The translations under genes were made by a program, and so were the position numbers. Positions 1 through 7,783 of a DNA stretch of 64,000 bases are shown here, in pieces. Below the pieces are notes generated by a model that had not been told where the DNA came from, did no database searches, and was given only the letters and a program-made list of their open reading frames with translations. The DNA comes from Streptomyces paradoxus (GTDB lineage: Bacteria > Actinomycetota > Actinomycetes > Streptomycetales > Streptomycetaceae), in contig NZ_JACHGV010000001.1 of the NCBI RefSeq assembly GCF_014202475.1, positions 62,001 to 126,000 of the forward strand, read 5' to 3'. Each line of letters starts with the position of its first letter. Within the stretch, counting starts at the first letter, position 1.

Positions 1-687
1 GACGGGGACGCCGTCGACGTGGGCCTCGCCGGACATGGAGAGCACGGCGTACTCGAAGTCCGGCTCCAGCGGCAGGCGTACGTCCGCGCCCCGGGTCAGG
101 GCCAGGTCGGCGCCGACGATCGGGGTGTAGGCCGTGCCGGGTGAGGTGGCGCCGTCGAGGTCGCCGAGGATCAGCGTGGCCGTGAGGCCGGGTGCGGCGA
201 CGACCGGCAGGTCGGCGTGGTGCTCGAAACGCGGCTCGGTGTGGCGGTGGCTGTCGGGGAGCGCTACCCAGAGCTGCGCGCCGTGCAGGAAGCGGGCGTG
301 CGAGCGCGGGCTCTCCTCCGAGTGGCTGATGGCCCGGCCGGAGGTCATCAGGCCGAGTTCGCGCGGGCGGATGGTCTGGAGGCTGCCCGTGGAGTCGCGG
401 TGCAGCACCTCCCCCTCGTGCAGCCAGCTCACGGTCTGCAGACCCATGTGGGGGTGCGGCGGCACCTGCATACCGGGCTCGTCGGCGATGTCGTCGGGAC
501 CGTAGTGGTCGACGAAGCACCAGGCTCCGATCATCCGGCGGCCGAGGTTGGGCAGCAGCCGGCGGACCTCGCTGGACTCCCCCAGCTTCACCCGGCGGGG
601 GCTGAGGAGTTCACGCACCGGCTCCGCCACCACGAAGCCACGGCCACCGCACAGGGAGGGGGCCGCCTCGCGCTCAAGATTGCTCAT
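1..687 (-). CDS. Pirin family protein (partial, C-terminus outside window)
   Basis: Translation from the ATG at 685-687 gives at least 229 residues beginning MSNLEREAAP and running off the window start. It carries the pirin cupin signature: PHPHMGLQT near residue 77 and a downstream HSEES, which supply the His/His/His/Glu metal ligands of the family. Pirins are cytosolic metal-binding proteins; some oxidise quercetin and others act as redox-sensitive cofactors, so the substrate is not known here. It is divergent from the MarR-type gene at 800, and the 112-bp gap holds a clear operator, so joint regulation is likely. The family assignment is firm and the reaction is not. Confidence 0.88.
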   Translation of the reverse strand, partial: MSNLEREAAPSLCGGRGFVVAEPVRELLSPRRVKLGESSEVRRLLPNLGRRMIGAWCFVDHYGPDDIADEPGMQVPPHPHMGLQTVSWLHEGEVLHRDSTGSLQTIRPRELGLMTSGRAISHSEESPRSHARFLHGAQLWVALPDSHRHTEPRFEHHADLPVVAAPGLTATLILGDLDGATSPGTAYTPIVGADLALTRGADVRLPLEPDFEYAVLSMSGEAHVDGVPV

Positions 688-760
688 GGCGCACAACCTA
701 GTGCGGCACGAGGGCCTGCGTCAGCGTCACGTTCGGGCCGCGCCGCGGGCGCCTGAAAAA

Positions 761-790
761 TAGTAGCCATGTACATAGTAGCTATGTACT
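761..790. promoter_or_regulatory. Candidate MarR operator between pirin and marR
   Basis: Two 15-bp direct repeats (TAGTAGCCATGTACA at 761-775 and TAGTAGCTATGTACT at 776-790) differ at two positions. Across their junction lies a perfect inverted repeat GTACATAG-TAG-CTATGTAC (771-789). It ends 10 bp before the MarR start codon and lies 73 bp from the pirin start. The repeat is seen directly; binding by the adjacent MarR protein is inferred. Confidence 0.65.
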
Positions 791-799
791 GTATTCGTC

Positions 800-1282
800 A
801 TGAGCAACGGTACCGAAGGCGCGACGCCCGGCTTCCTGGTGTGGCGGCTGGCGATGAAATGGCGGGTCGCGGTCGACCGCGCTCTGGCCCCGCTGGGCCT
901 CACGCACGCGCAGTACTCGCTGGTCGCCTCGCTGCACGGCATGCAGCACTCCGGCGAACGGCCCAGCCAGCGCCGCCTCGCCGATCGCACCGGCCTGGAG
1001 CCGCTCTACGTGTCGAAGCTGGCCCGCGCCCTGGAGAGCGCCGGGCTCGTGGAGCGCACCCGGGACCCGCGCGACCCGCGCGCGGTGCAGCTCGCCCTCA
1101 CCGAGCAGGGCCGCGAGGTCACCCGGCGGGCGATCACGGTCGTCCACGGACTCCTCCAGCAGCTCCTGGGCCCGCTCGGCGGACTCGACAGCCCGCGCAC
1201 ACGGGAGTTCACACGCGAGCTGACGGCCCTGCTCGACGCACCTCTTGAACCCTTCAGCGAGAACGAGACGGAGCAGTCATGA
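800..1282 (+). CDS. MarR family winged-helix regulator
   Basis: This 160-aa protein has a typical MarR length. The wing-helix core covers about residues 30-110: PSQRRLADRTGLEPLYVSKL forms the helix-turn-helix and RTRDPRDPRA the wing. MarR proteins bind short palindromes as dimers and release them on binding a small ligand. No Shine-Dalgarno precedes the ATG, and the operator-like repeat reaches to within 10 bp of it, suggesting a leaderless, autoregulated transcript. The stop overlaps the next gene by ATGA, so the two are co-translated. The likely targets are its own promoter and the divergent pirin gene. The ligand is unknown. Confidence 0.88.
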   Translation: MSNGTEGATPGFLVWRLAMKWRVAVDRALAPLGLTHAQYSLVASLHGMQHSGERPSQRRLADRTGLEPLYVSKLARALESAGLVERTRDPRDPRAVQLALTEQGREVTRRAITVVHGLLQQLLGPLGGLDSPRTREFTRELTALLDAPLEPFSENETEQS

Positions 1283-1746
1283 CCACGACCACCACCACAC
1301 CCCCCGTCAGCCCCCGCGACATCGCCCTGGCCCATTACGCCGGCCGCGCCCTCCTGCAGCGGGTGCTGGACCGGCACGGCATGACCTTCGAGCAGTCCGT
1401 CACCCTCCGCCTCGCCGCGATCGCCGACAGCCCGGTCGGGCGCGGGCAGCTCGTCGACGGTGTCACCGAGGCGCTGCGGATCGACGCCGGGGAGGTGCAC
1501 GTCGTGCTCGACGAGCTGATCGCCGCGCGGCTGCTGGCCCCGGACGGGGAGGCGGAGGTGCGGATCACGGACGCCGGGCGCGAGCTGTACGCCACGACCT
1601 CCGGCGAGACGGCACCCCTCACCGCGCGGATCTACGACGGCATCCCGGCGGAGGACCTGGCCGTCACGGGCCGCGTGCTGACTCTGCTCACCGAGCGGTA
1701 CGGCGCGGAACTGGCCACCCCGACCCGCTGGGGACTCTGCCCCTGA
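1279..1746 (+). CDS. MarR-like winged-helix protein
   Basis: This 155-aa protein begins with a Thr-rich run (MTTTTTTPP) followed by a helical domain that resembles the MarR fold: a four-helix start, VTEALRIDAGEVHVVLDELI as the putative recognition region, then VRITDAGRELYATT as a wing. The last segment (DLAVTGRVLTLLTERYGAEL) matches the dimerisation helix of MarR proteins. It overlaps the preceding marR gene by 4 bp, so they form one operon and could form a heterodimer or act in sequence. The divergence from consensus lowers confidence in DNA binding. Confidence 0.7.
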   Translation: MTTTTTTPPVSPRDIALAHYAGRALLQRVLDRHGMTFEQSVTLRLAAIADSPVGRGQLVDGVTEALRIDAGEVHVVLDELIAARLLAPDGEAEVRITDAGRELYATTSGETAPLTARIYDGIPAEDLAVTGRVLTLLTERYGAELATPTRWGLCP

Positions 1747-1803
1747 CACCTGCCGGAATACCGGACGGGCGGGTTCGGTTGTCGGCCTCGAAGGAGGCCC
1801 CGA

Positions 1804-2163
1804 GTGAACACCACGCAGGACACCACGTACTACGCCCACGGAACCCCGGCCGAGCGCTGGGAGCGCGCGCAGCTGTTCTTCGACGCCAAGGACTACGCCG
1901 CCGCCGCGCGCGTCCTGGTCGGGCTGGTCGAGGAGGTGCCCGAGCAGACCGGGCCCCGGCTGCTGCTGGCGCGCTCCTACTACCACTCCGCCCAACTGCA
2001 CCGCGCCGAGGGCGAGTTGCGGACGATCGTCGAGCGGGACCCCGTGGAGCACTACGCCCGGCTGATGCTCGGCCGCACCCTCCAGCGGCAGAACCGGCAC
2101 GAGGAGGCGGAGACGCACCTGCGGATCGCCTCGGCGCTCGCGGGTGACTTCGAGGGGCGCTGA
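1804..2163 (+). CDS. Tetratricopeptide-repeat protein
   Basis: The GTG at 1804 follows a strong GGAGG ribosome site (AAGGAGG around 1790-1797), which fixes this start. The 119-aa product holds about three TPR-like helical pairs: AERWERAQLFFDAKDYAAAA, GPRLLLARSYYHSAQLHRAE and VEHYARLMLGRTLQRQNRH. TPR proteins are scaffolds that bind partner peptides; no catalytic domain is present. It lies 57 bp after the second MarR-like gene and could be a read-through member of that operon. The partner is unknown. Confidence 0.8.
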   Translation: MNTTQDTTYYAHGTPAERWERAQLFFDAKDYAAAARVLVGLVEEVPEQTGPRLLLARSYYHSAQLHRAEGELRTIVERDPVEHYARLMLGRTLQRQNRHEEAETHLRIASALAGDFEGR

Positions 2164-2182
2164 CCCGCGCTGTACGCGAAGG

Positions 2183-2208
2183 TGCCCGGCTCCCTGAGGA
2201 GCCGGGCA
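2183..2208. terminator. Hairpin between convergent TPR and PepSY genes
   Basis: Perfect 11-bp stem (TGCCCGGCTCC / GGAGCCGGGCA) with a CTGA loop, 20 bp after the TPR stop and 20 bp after the end of the opposing gene. It is suited to act as a bidirectional terminator; there is no U-tract, as is usual in Streptomyces. Confidence 0.75.
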
Positions 2209-2227
2209 TCCGTGTGCCGGGGGTCGG

Positions 2228-3637
2228 CTACCGCTCCCCGGCGGGCGTCCCGTACGACCGCCGCCCCCGCCGGTAGGCGATCTCCCCCAGCAGGATGTCG
2301 ACGGCGAGGAACACCGCCAGGGGGATGCCGAACAGGGGCAGGAAGTACCCGAGTACGGCGGTCCCGGCCAGCAGCGGTACCAGGATCTGCGGCGGTACCA
2401 GCTGCCAGGCGCCCCGCGGGACGGGCCGGCCGAAGGCGCTGCCGCGGCCGCGCTGCCACCACATGCGGTAGCCCCAGACGATCAGCATGATCAGGGACAG
2501 TGCCAGCAGCATCAGGGCGATCTGGTTGGCCAGGCCGAAGAGGACGCCGGTGTGCAGGTCGATGCCCCAGCGGGTGAGCTTCGCGAGCACCGGGTGGTCC
2601 TCGAAGCGCAGCACGTCGGCGACCTCGCCGCTGGCCGGGTCGATCGCGACGGCGTCCTGCTTCGTGGGCCAGCTGCGCTGGACCTGCTTGACGACGTACG
2701 CCGAGTTCGCGTCGGCCGGCGGCACGATCTCCACCGGGTCGCCCAGCCCTTCGGCCCGCGCCGCCGCCAGGACCTTGTCCAGGCCCACGCCGTGCGCGGC
2801 GTCGCCCGCCTGCCCGGCGGCGGAGTCGTGGCCGCCGTGCTCGCCGCCAGCCGCGGCCGACACCGACGGGGTGGCCTGGCCCAGTGAGGTCCGCAGCTCG
2901 TCGATGTGGGCTCCGGCGTACGCCGACCAGGTCAGACCGGTCGCCGAGAGGAAGAAGAACCCGGCCGCCGCCCACACGCCGACACTGCCGTGCAGTCCGA
3001 GCGTGCGGCGCCGCCCCTTCGTCCCCCGCACCTTGCGCAGGGCACGGCGGCGGGAGAACCACAGCACCAGTCCGCCCGCCGAGATGATCCCCAGCCAGCT
3101 GGCCGCCAGCTCGCTGTACAGCCGTCCCGTCTCCCCCAGGTGCAGGTCCCGGTGGAACTCGTCGATCCAGGTGCGCAGCGGCAGCGCGCCGGTCGAGCCG
3201 TACTGTTCGAGGGAGCCGCGCACCTTCGCGGTGTACGGGTCGACGAACACGGCGAGCGTGTGGCCCTCCCCGACGCCCGGGACGCCGGACAGCATCACCC
3301 GGGTCGTCGCGTCGGCCTCCGGTGAGGGGCGCACGGCCGAGATCGTGCCCTCGGGGTGGGCCTTGCGGGCGGCGGCCACCTGCTCACTGATCGGCAGCTT
3401 CTCGCCGCCCACGGGGACGGTCATCTCGTGGTCGTACACGAGCTTCTCGGCCTGGAAGGAACCGGCGTACAGCAGGCCGGTGACGGCGGCGACGAGGAGG
3501 AACGGCGCCACCAGCACCCCTGCGTAGAAGTGCAGGCGCAGGATGAGCGGGCGCAGGGGTGCCCAGTTGCCCTTCGACGGTGCCGGGGCGGCTGGTCGGG
3601 GGGCCTCGTCCGTGGTGGTCGAGGGAGCGGTGGTCAT
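2228..3637 (-). CDS. PepSY-associated transmembrane protein
   Basis: The ATG at 3637 follows a GGAGAA site, giving 469 residues. Membrane segments occur at about residues 37-60 (LHFYAGVLVAPFLLVAAVTG), two near the middle around WLGIISAGGLVLWF and WAAAGFFFLSATGL, and two at the C-terminus. PepSY-like outer segments contain motifs such as VFVDPYTAKVRG and AVAIDPASGEV. This architecture is the PepSY_TM family, whose members sit near metal or siderophore uptake and reduction systems. A His-rich patch (HGGHDSAAG) in the second outer loop could bind metal. It is divergent from the deformylase; no operon partner is visible. Its role is unknown beyond a likely envelope redox or metal function. Confidence 0.82.
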   Translation of the reverse strand: MTTAPSTTTDEAPRPAAPAPSKGNWAPLRPLILRLHFYAGVLVAPFLLVAAVTGLLYAGSFQAEKLVYDHEMTVPVGGEKLPISEQVAAARKAHPEGTISAVRPSPEADATTRVMLSGVPGVGEGHTLAVFVDPYTAKVRGSLEQYGSTGALPLRTWIDEFHRDLHLGETGRLYSELAASWLGIISAGGLVLWFSRRRALRKVRGTKGRRRTLGLHGSVGVWAAAGFFFLSATGLTWSAYAGAHIDELRTSLGQATPSVSAAAGGEHGGHDSAAGQAGDAAHGVGLDKVLAAARAEGLGDPVEIVPPADANSAYVVKQVQRSWPTKQDAVAIDPASGEVADVLRFEDHPVLAKLTRWGIDLHTGVLFGLANQIALMLLALSLIMLIVWGYRMWWQRGRGSAFGRPVPRGAWQLVPPQILVPLLAGTAVLGYFLPLFGIPLAVFLAVDILLGEIAYRRGRRSYGTPAGER

Positions 3638-3743
3638 CGGCGGGCTTCTCCGGGTGGTGTCTTCTGGGCCGTTGCGGTGTCGGCGGTGGCCGTTGCGGTG
3701 CAGTAGTCGGGGCGGCGGGGCGTTCAGTTCCCGGAGAACCCAT

Positions 3744-3757
3744 GTGACGTGCGTCAC
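3744..3757. promoter_or_regulatory. Candidate CRP-type box upstream of peptide deformylase
   Basis: GTGACGTGCGTCAC is a perfect inverted repeat and matches the form GTG-N6-GNCAC reported for Streptomyces CRP. Its centre is 41.5 bp before the deformylase ATG at 3792. If that gene is leaderless (CATCCT at 3780-3785, then 6 nt, then ATG), the box sits at the class II activator position. The site is seen; the binding protein is inferred. Confidence 0.5.
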
Positions 3758-3791
3758 GCGAGGGCGGGGGGTGCCGTGTCATCCTGACGCG

Positions 3792-4436
3792 ATGGGAACT
3801 CCGGACGATCGCGCACCCCTGGCCGAACGGGTCGGGCAACTCCTCGACGCGGGGCTGCCGTTGACCATCATCGCGGCCGGTGACCCTGTCCTGCGGCGCG
3901 GCACCGAGCCGTTCGACGGTCAGCTGGAGCCCGCCCTGCTGGCCCGGTTCGTCGAGGCCCTGCGGATCACCATGCGGGCGGCGCCCGGAGTCGGCCTGGC
4001 TGCGCCGCAGGTGGGCGTGGAGCTGCGGATCGCCGTGATCGAGGATCCGGCGCCGGTGCCGGAGGAGGTACGTCTCGTGCGCGGGCGGGTACCGCAGCCG
4101 TTCCGCGTGCTGGTCAACCCCTCCTACGAGCCCGTGGGCGACGCGCGGGCCGCGTTCTTCGAGGGGTGCCTGAGCGTGCCGGGCTGGCAGGCGGTCGTGG
4201 CCCGGCACTCCGAGGTGCGGCTGACCGGGCAGGACGAGCACGGGCGGGCCCTGGACGAGGTGTTCACGGGCTGGCCGGCCCGCATCGTGCAGCACGAGAC
4301 GGACCACCTCGACGGCGTCCTGTACCTGGACCGCGCCGAGTCGCGATCGCTGTCGTCCAACCAGGCGATGGCGGAGCGCTGGGCCCAGCCTGCGCCGGAG
4401 GAGGCGGCGCGTGCGCTGGGCTTCGAGTTGCCGTAG
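3792..4436 (+). CDS. def: Peptide deformylase
   Basis: This 214-aa enzyme removes the formyl group from the N-terminal methionine of new proteins. All three family motifs are present: GVGLAAPQ (motif I), EGCLS (motif II, metal-binding Cys) and QHETDHLDG (motif III, HExxH with catalytic Glu). It has a short N-terminal extension compared with bacterial enzymes of about 170-190 aa. Streptomyces usually carries several paralogs, so this is probably an accessory copy. No ribosome site precedes the ATG, and a -10-like CATCCT lies 6 nt upstream, suggesting a leaderless mRNA. It is followed by the ABC-F ATPase, also linked to translation. Confidence 0.95.
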   Translation: MGTPDDRAPLAERVGQLLDAGLPLTIIAAGDPVLRRGTEPFDGQLEPALLARFVEALRITMRAAPGVGLAAPQVGVELRIAVIEDPAPVPEEVRLVRGRVPQPFRVLVNPSYEPVGDARAAFFEGCLSVPGWQAVVARHSEVRLTGQDEHGRALDEVFTGWPARIVQHETDHLDGVLYLDRAESRSLSSNQAMAERWAQPAPEEAARALGFELP

Positions 4437-4461
4437 CGAGCAGATCCGTCCGGCCGGAATT

Positions 4462-4487
4462 CGGAGGCGTCCGTCGCGGTGCCTCCG
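4462..4487 (+). terminator. Possible terminator hairpin after def
   Basis: CGGAGGC at 4462-4468 pairs with GCCTCCG at 4481-4487 around a 12-nt loop, 25 bp after the def stop. The right arm ends one base before a -10-like TACCGT, so the hairpin separates def from the ABC-F transcription unit. It could also be an operator for the downstream promoter. Confidence 0.4.
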
Positions 4488-4488
4488 C

Positions 4489-4494
4489 TACCGT
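4489..4494 (+). promoter_or_regulatory. -10 box of leaderless leader-peptide transcript
   Basis: TACCGT is followed by exactly six bases and then the ATG of a seven-codon open frame at 4501. This TANNNT-N6-ATG spacing puts the transcription start on or next to the A of the ATG. No convincing -35 hexamer was found. Confidence 0.5.
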
Positions 4495-4500
4495 GGCCGC

Positions 4501-4524
4501 ATGTCTACGCCCCGAATTTCCTAG
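4501..4524 (+). CDS. Putative leader peptide upstream of ABC-F gene
   Basis: ATG TCT ACG CCC CGA ATT TCC TAG encodes MSTPRIS, a seven-residue peptide ending 71 bp before the ABC-F start. It has no ribosome site but a TACCGT box 6 nt upstream, fitting a leaderless uORF. Just after its stop comes a terminator-like hairpin with a short T-run. Antibiotic-resistance ABC-F genes in Gram-positive bacteria are often induced when a drug-stalled ribosome on a short leader prevents attenuation, so this peptide is a candidate sensor. It was too short for statistical ORF support, so the call rests on the arrangement. Confidence 0.45.
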   Translation: MSTPRIS

Positions 4525-4527
4525 CCG

Positions 4528-4561
4528 AGGACCCACTCCCACGCCACCCGTGTGTCCTTTT
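4528..4561 (+). terminator. Candidate transcription attenuator before ABC-F gene
   Basis: AGGACCCAC (4528-4536) pairs with GTGTGTCCT (4550-4558) with one mismatch around a 13-nt loop and runs into TTTT (4558-4561), unusual in this G+C-rich DNA. It starts four bases after the leader stop codon, a position a stalled ribosome could affect. CCGAA at 4512-4516, in the leader coding region, could pair with either of two downstream TTCGG copies as a competing structure. Confidence 0.4.
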
Positions 4562-4595
4562 GCTGGTTCGGATTGCTTGTTCGGAGCGTTTTCTC

Positions 4596-6188
4596 ATGAT
4601 CACCGTTCGTGATGTCGACGTGCGCGTGGGCGCGCGTCTGCTGCTGTCGCACGTCTCCTTCCACGTCTCCCCCGGCGACCGCATCGGCCTGGTCGGCCGC
4701 AACGGCGCCGGGAAAACGACCCTGTTGCACACCCTGGCGGGTGAACTGCGGCCCGCCGCCGGGTCGGTCGTCCGTGCGGCCGGGGTCGGGCATCTCCCCC
4801 AGGACTCGCGCGCCGCCGACCAGTCGGTCACCGTCACCGACCGGATCCTGTCCGCGCGCGGTCTGGATCTGGCCGTGCGGGTGCTGCGGAGCGCCGAGGC
4901 CGCGATGGCCGACGGCACGGACCGGTCGATGAACTCCTACGTGCGGGCCGAGGCCGAGTTCCAGGCCCGCGGCGGTTACGCGGCCGAGGCGGAGGCCGCC
5001 CGGGTCGCCGCCGGGCTCGGTCTCCCGGCGGAGCTCATGGAGCGGCGGCTCAGCGCGCTCTCGGGCGGTCAGCGCCGACGTGTGGAACTGGCACGCATCC
5101 TGTTCGCCGGGCACGGCACCCTGCTGCTGGACGAGCCGACGAACCACCTCGACGCGGCCTCGGTCGCCTGGCTGCGCACCTTCCTGACGAGCCATCAGGG
5201 CGGGCTGGTGATGATCAGCCACGACACGTCCCTGCTGGCCGGCACCGTGAACCGGGTCTTCCACCTGGATCCGGGGCGGGCCGCGCTCGACATCCACAAC
5301 ACCGGCTGGGACACCTACCTGGCGCAGCGGGAGGCCGACGAGCGGCGACGGGCGCGGGAGCGGGCGAACGCCGAGCGCAAGGCCGCGGCGCTGCACTCCC
5401 AGGCCGACAAGATGCGGGCCCGGGTGGCGACCGCGGTGGCCGCGCGGAACATGGCCCGCCGCGCCGACCGTCTGCTCGCCGGTCTGGAACCCGCACGGCG
5501 CGCCGAGAAGACGGCCAGGATCCGGCTCCCCGAGCCGGCGCCCTGCGGCCGGATCCCGCTCGGCACCGTGAGCCTGACCAGGTCGTACGGCGGCCGGCAG
5601 GTCCTGCGGGGGGTCGACCTGGCCATCGACCGGGACAGCCGGGTGGTGGTGCTCGGTCCCAACGGCGCCGGGAAGACCACTCTGCTGCGTCTCCTCGCCG
5701 GGCAGGACACGCCCGACGGCGGCCGGGTGGTCCACGGGCACGGTCTGCGCCTGGGCTACTTCGCGCAGGAACACGACACACTGGACCCGGAGTCGACGGT
5801 CCGCGAGCACCTGGCCGGAGCCGCCCCGCACCTCACCGACGGTGAGGTCCGCCAGGTCCTGGGCGCGTTCCTGTTCACCGGCGACGACACCGGCAAGCGC
5901 GTCGGCGTCCTGTCCGGCGGTGAGAAGACCCGGCTCGCGCTGGCGGGCCTGGTCCACTCGGGCGCGAACGTCCTGCTCCTCGACGAGCCCACGAACAACC
6001 TGGACCCGGCCTCCCGGGCCGAGGTCCTGGCCGCGGTGGGCACCTACCCGGGCGCGATCGTCATGGTCACGCACGACGTGGGCGCCGTCGACGCGCTGCG
6101 TCCGGACCGGGTGCTGCTCCTGCCGGAGGCGGAGGAGGACCTGTGGGACGACGACTACCGTGAACTGGTGGTGCCTGCGCACGCGTAG
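4596..6188 (+). CDS. ABC-F family ribosome-associated ATPase
   Basis: This 530-aa soluble protein has two ABC ATPase domains and no membrane segment. The first has Walker A GRNGAGKTT near residue 34 and signature LSGGQRRR followed by LLLDEPTNHLD. The second has GPNGAGKTT and LSGGEKTR, then LLLDEPTNNLD. The Arg/Ala-rich charged linker between them is the P-site-tRNA interaction motif region of ABC-F proteins. ABC-F proteins act on the ribosome; many protect it from macrolide, lincosamide or pleuromutilin-type drugs. The start at 4596 is supported by CGGAG nine bases upstream. The leader and attenuator upstream favour a drug-inducible resistance role over a housekeeping one, but the drug is not predictable. 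Confidence 0.92.
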   Translation: MITVRDVDVRVGARLLLSHVSFHVSPGDRIGLVGRNGAGKTTLLHTLAGELRPAAGSVVRAAGVGHLPQDSRAADQSVTVTDRILSARGLDLAVRVLRSAEAAMADGTDRSMNSYVRAEAEFQARGGYAAEAEAARVAAGLGLPAELMERRLSALSGGQRRRVELARILFAGHGTLLLDEPTNHLDAASVAWLRTFLTSHQGGLVMISHDTSLLAGTVNRVFHLDPGRAALDIHNTGWDTYLAQREADERRRARERANAERKAAALHSQADKMRARVATAVAARNMARRADRLLAGLEPARRAEKTARIRLPEPAPCGRIPLGTVSLTRSYGGRQVLRGVDLAIDRDSRVVVLGPNGAGKTTLLRLLAGQDTPDGGRVVHGHGLRLGYFAQEHDTLDPESTVREHLAGAAPHLTDGEVRQVLGAFLFTGDDTGKRVGVLSGGEKTRLALAGLVHSGANVLLLDEPTNNLDPASRAEVLAAVGTYPGAIVMVTHDVGAVDALRPDRVLLLPEAEEDLWDDDYRELVVPAHA

Positions 6189-6233
6189 CGGAACCGCCGC
6201 CCCCGCCTCGCCCCCGCCCGGACGGACCGCGGG

Positions 6234-7664
6234 TCACGCGTCCCGGTACGCCTCCAGCAGCCGCAGCCACACCTCGCTGATCGTCGGGTACGACGGGACG
6301 GCGTGCCACAGGCGGCCGACCGGGACCTGGCCGGCGACGGCGATGGTCGCGGAGTGGATGAGTTCGCCGACGCCGGGGCCGACGAAGGTGACGCCCCGCA
6401 GGATCTCGTCCTCGACGTCGACGACCATGCGGGCGCGGCCCTGGTAGCCGTCGGCGTAGAGGCCTGCCCCGGAGACGGTGGACAGGTCCACGTCGACGGC
6501 CCTCACCCGGTGCCCCGCCTCTTCCGCCTCGGCCAGGGACAGGCCCACGGCCGCCGCCTCCGGGTCGGTGAAGACGACCTGCGGGACGGCCGTGTGGTCG
6601 GCGGTCGCGGCGTGGGCGCCCCAGGGCTCCGCCAGGAGGGTCTCGCCGGTAGCCCGCGCGGCGATGGCGGCGCCCGCGATGCGGGCCTGGTACTTGCCCT
6701 GGTGGGTGAGGAGGGCGCGGTGGTTCACGTCGCCGACCGCGTACAGCCAGTCGTGGCCGCTCACGCGGAGGCTGTCGTCGACCGGGAGCCAGGAGCCGGG
6801 GTCCAGACCGATCGACTCCAGGCCGATGTCGTCGGTGCGCGGGGCGCGGCCGGTGGCGAAGAGGATCTCGTCGGCCTCGATGCGCTCGCCCGTGCCGGTG
6901 ACGGCGACGACCGTCCCGTTCTCCCGGGTCACCGACTCCACCGAGGTCCCCGTACGGACGTCCGCTCCGGCCTCCTTGAGCGCCTCGGCGATCAGTTCCC
7001 CGGCGAAGGGCTCCATCCTGGGGAGCAGGCCCTTGCCGCGGACCAGCAGGGTGACCTGCGAGCCGAGGGCCTGCCAGACCGTGGCCATCTCGGTGGCGAC
7101 CACGCCGCCGCCGATCACGATCAGCCGGCCGGGCACGGTGTGGGAGCTGGTGGCCTCCCGGCTGGTCCACGGCTTGACGGCGTCGAGCCCGGGGAGGCCG
7201 GGCAGGGCGGCGCGGCTGCCGGTGCAGACGGCGACGGCGTGCCGGGCGGTCAGGAGGCGTTCGCCGCCGTCGGGGCCGGTGACCGTCACCGTGCGCGGCC
7301 CGGTGAGGCGGCCGTGGCCGCGGTGGAGGTCGGCGCCGATGGAGTCGAGCCAGCCGACCTGGCCGTCGTCCTTCCAGTCGGAGGTGTAGTAGTCCCGGTG
7401 GGCGAGGACCGCGGCCGCGTCGAGGGGGCCCTGCACGGACTGGCGCAGGCCCGGCACGCGGCGGGCGTCCGCGCGGGCTATGACCGGCCGCAGCAGGGCC
7501 TTGCTGGGCATGCACGCCCAGTAGGAGCACTCGCCGCCGACCAGTTCGCTCTCCACGACCGCGGTGGTCAGTCCGGCGGCGCGGGTGCGGTCGGCGACGT
7601 TCTCCCCCACGGGCCCGGCACCGAGCACCACGACGTCGTACGCGTTGGTTTCCGTTTCCGTCAT
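6234..7664 (-). CDS. Pyridine nucleotide-disulfide oxidoreductase (class I flavoprotein)
   Basis: This 476-aa protein is of the lipoamide dehydrogenase/mercuric reductase family. VVLGAGPVGEN near residue 11 is the FAD-binding dinucleotide fold. The redox pair is C-SYWA-C in GGECSYWACMPSK. A second nucleotide fold is IVIGGGVVATEMATVWQALG and the second FAD motif is ILFATGRAPRTD. The C-terminal dimer domain is present, but the usual HAHPT-type His-Glu motif is replaced by HSATIAVAG, so it may not reduce dihydrolipoamide. It is divergent from a thioredoxin 119 bp away, suggesting a shared thiol-redox role. The substrate is unresolved. Confidence 0.88.
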   Translation of the reverse strand: MTETETNAYDVVVLGAGPVGENVADRTRAAGLTTAVVESELVGGECSYWACMPSKALLRPVIARADARRVPGLRQSVQGPLDAAAVLAHRDYYTSDWKDDGQVGWLDSIGADLHRGHGRLTGPRTVTVTGPDGGERLLTARHAVAVCTGSRAALPGLPGLDAVKPWTSREATSSHTVPGRLIVIGGGVVATEMATVWQALGSQVTLLVRGKGLLPRMEPFAGELIAEALKEAGADVRTGTSVESVTRENGTVVAVTGTGERIEADEILFATGRAPRTDDIGLESIGLDPGSWLPVDDSLRVSGHDWLYAVGDVNHRALLTHQGKYQARIAGAAIAARATGETLLAEPWGAHAATADHTAVPQVVFTDPEAAAVGLSLAEAEEAGHRVRAVDVDLSTVSGAGLYADGYQGRARMVVDVEDEILRGVTFVGPGVGELIHSATIAVAGQVPVGRLWHAVPSYPTISEVWLRLLEAYRDA

Positions 7665-7783
7665 GGGGTCAGTCTGGTGGGTGGTGTGCGCCCTGGCCAC
7701 ATGGGTAGGGGCGCGGAATACGTGTCCGGTCGGCCGTGTTGTGCCGACGGCTTGACCCCACACCAGGAAGAGGGATGTACGCC

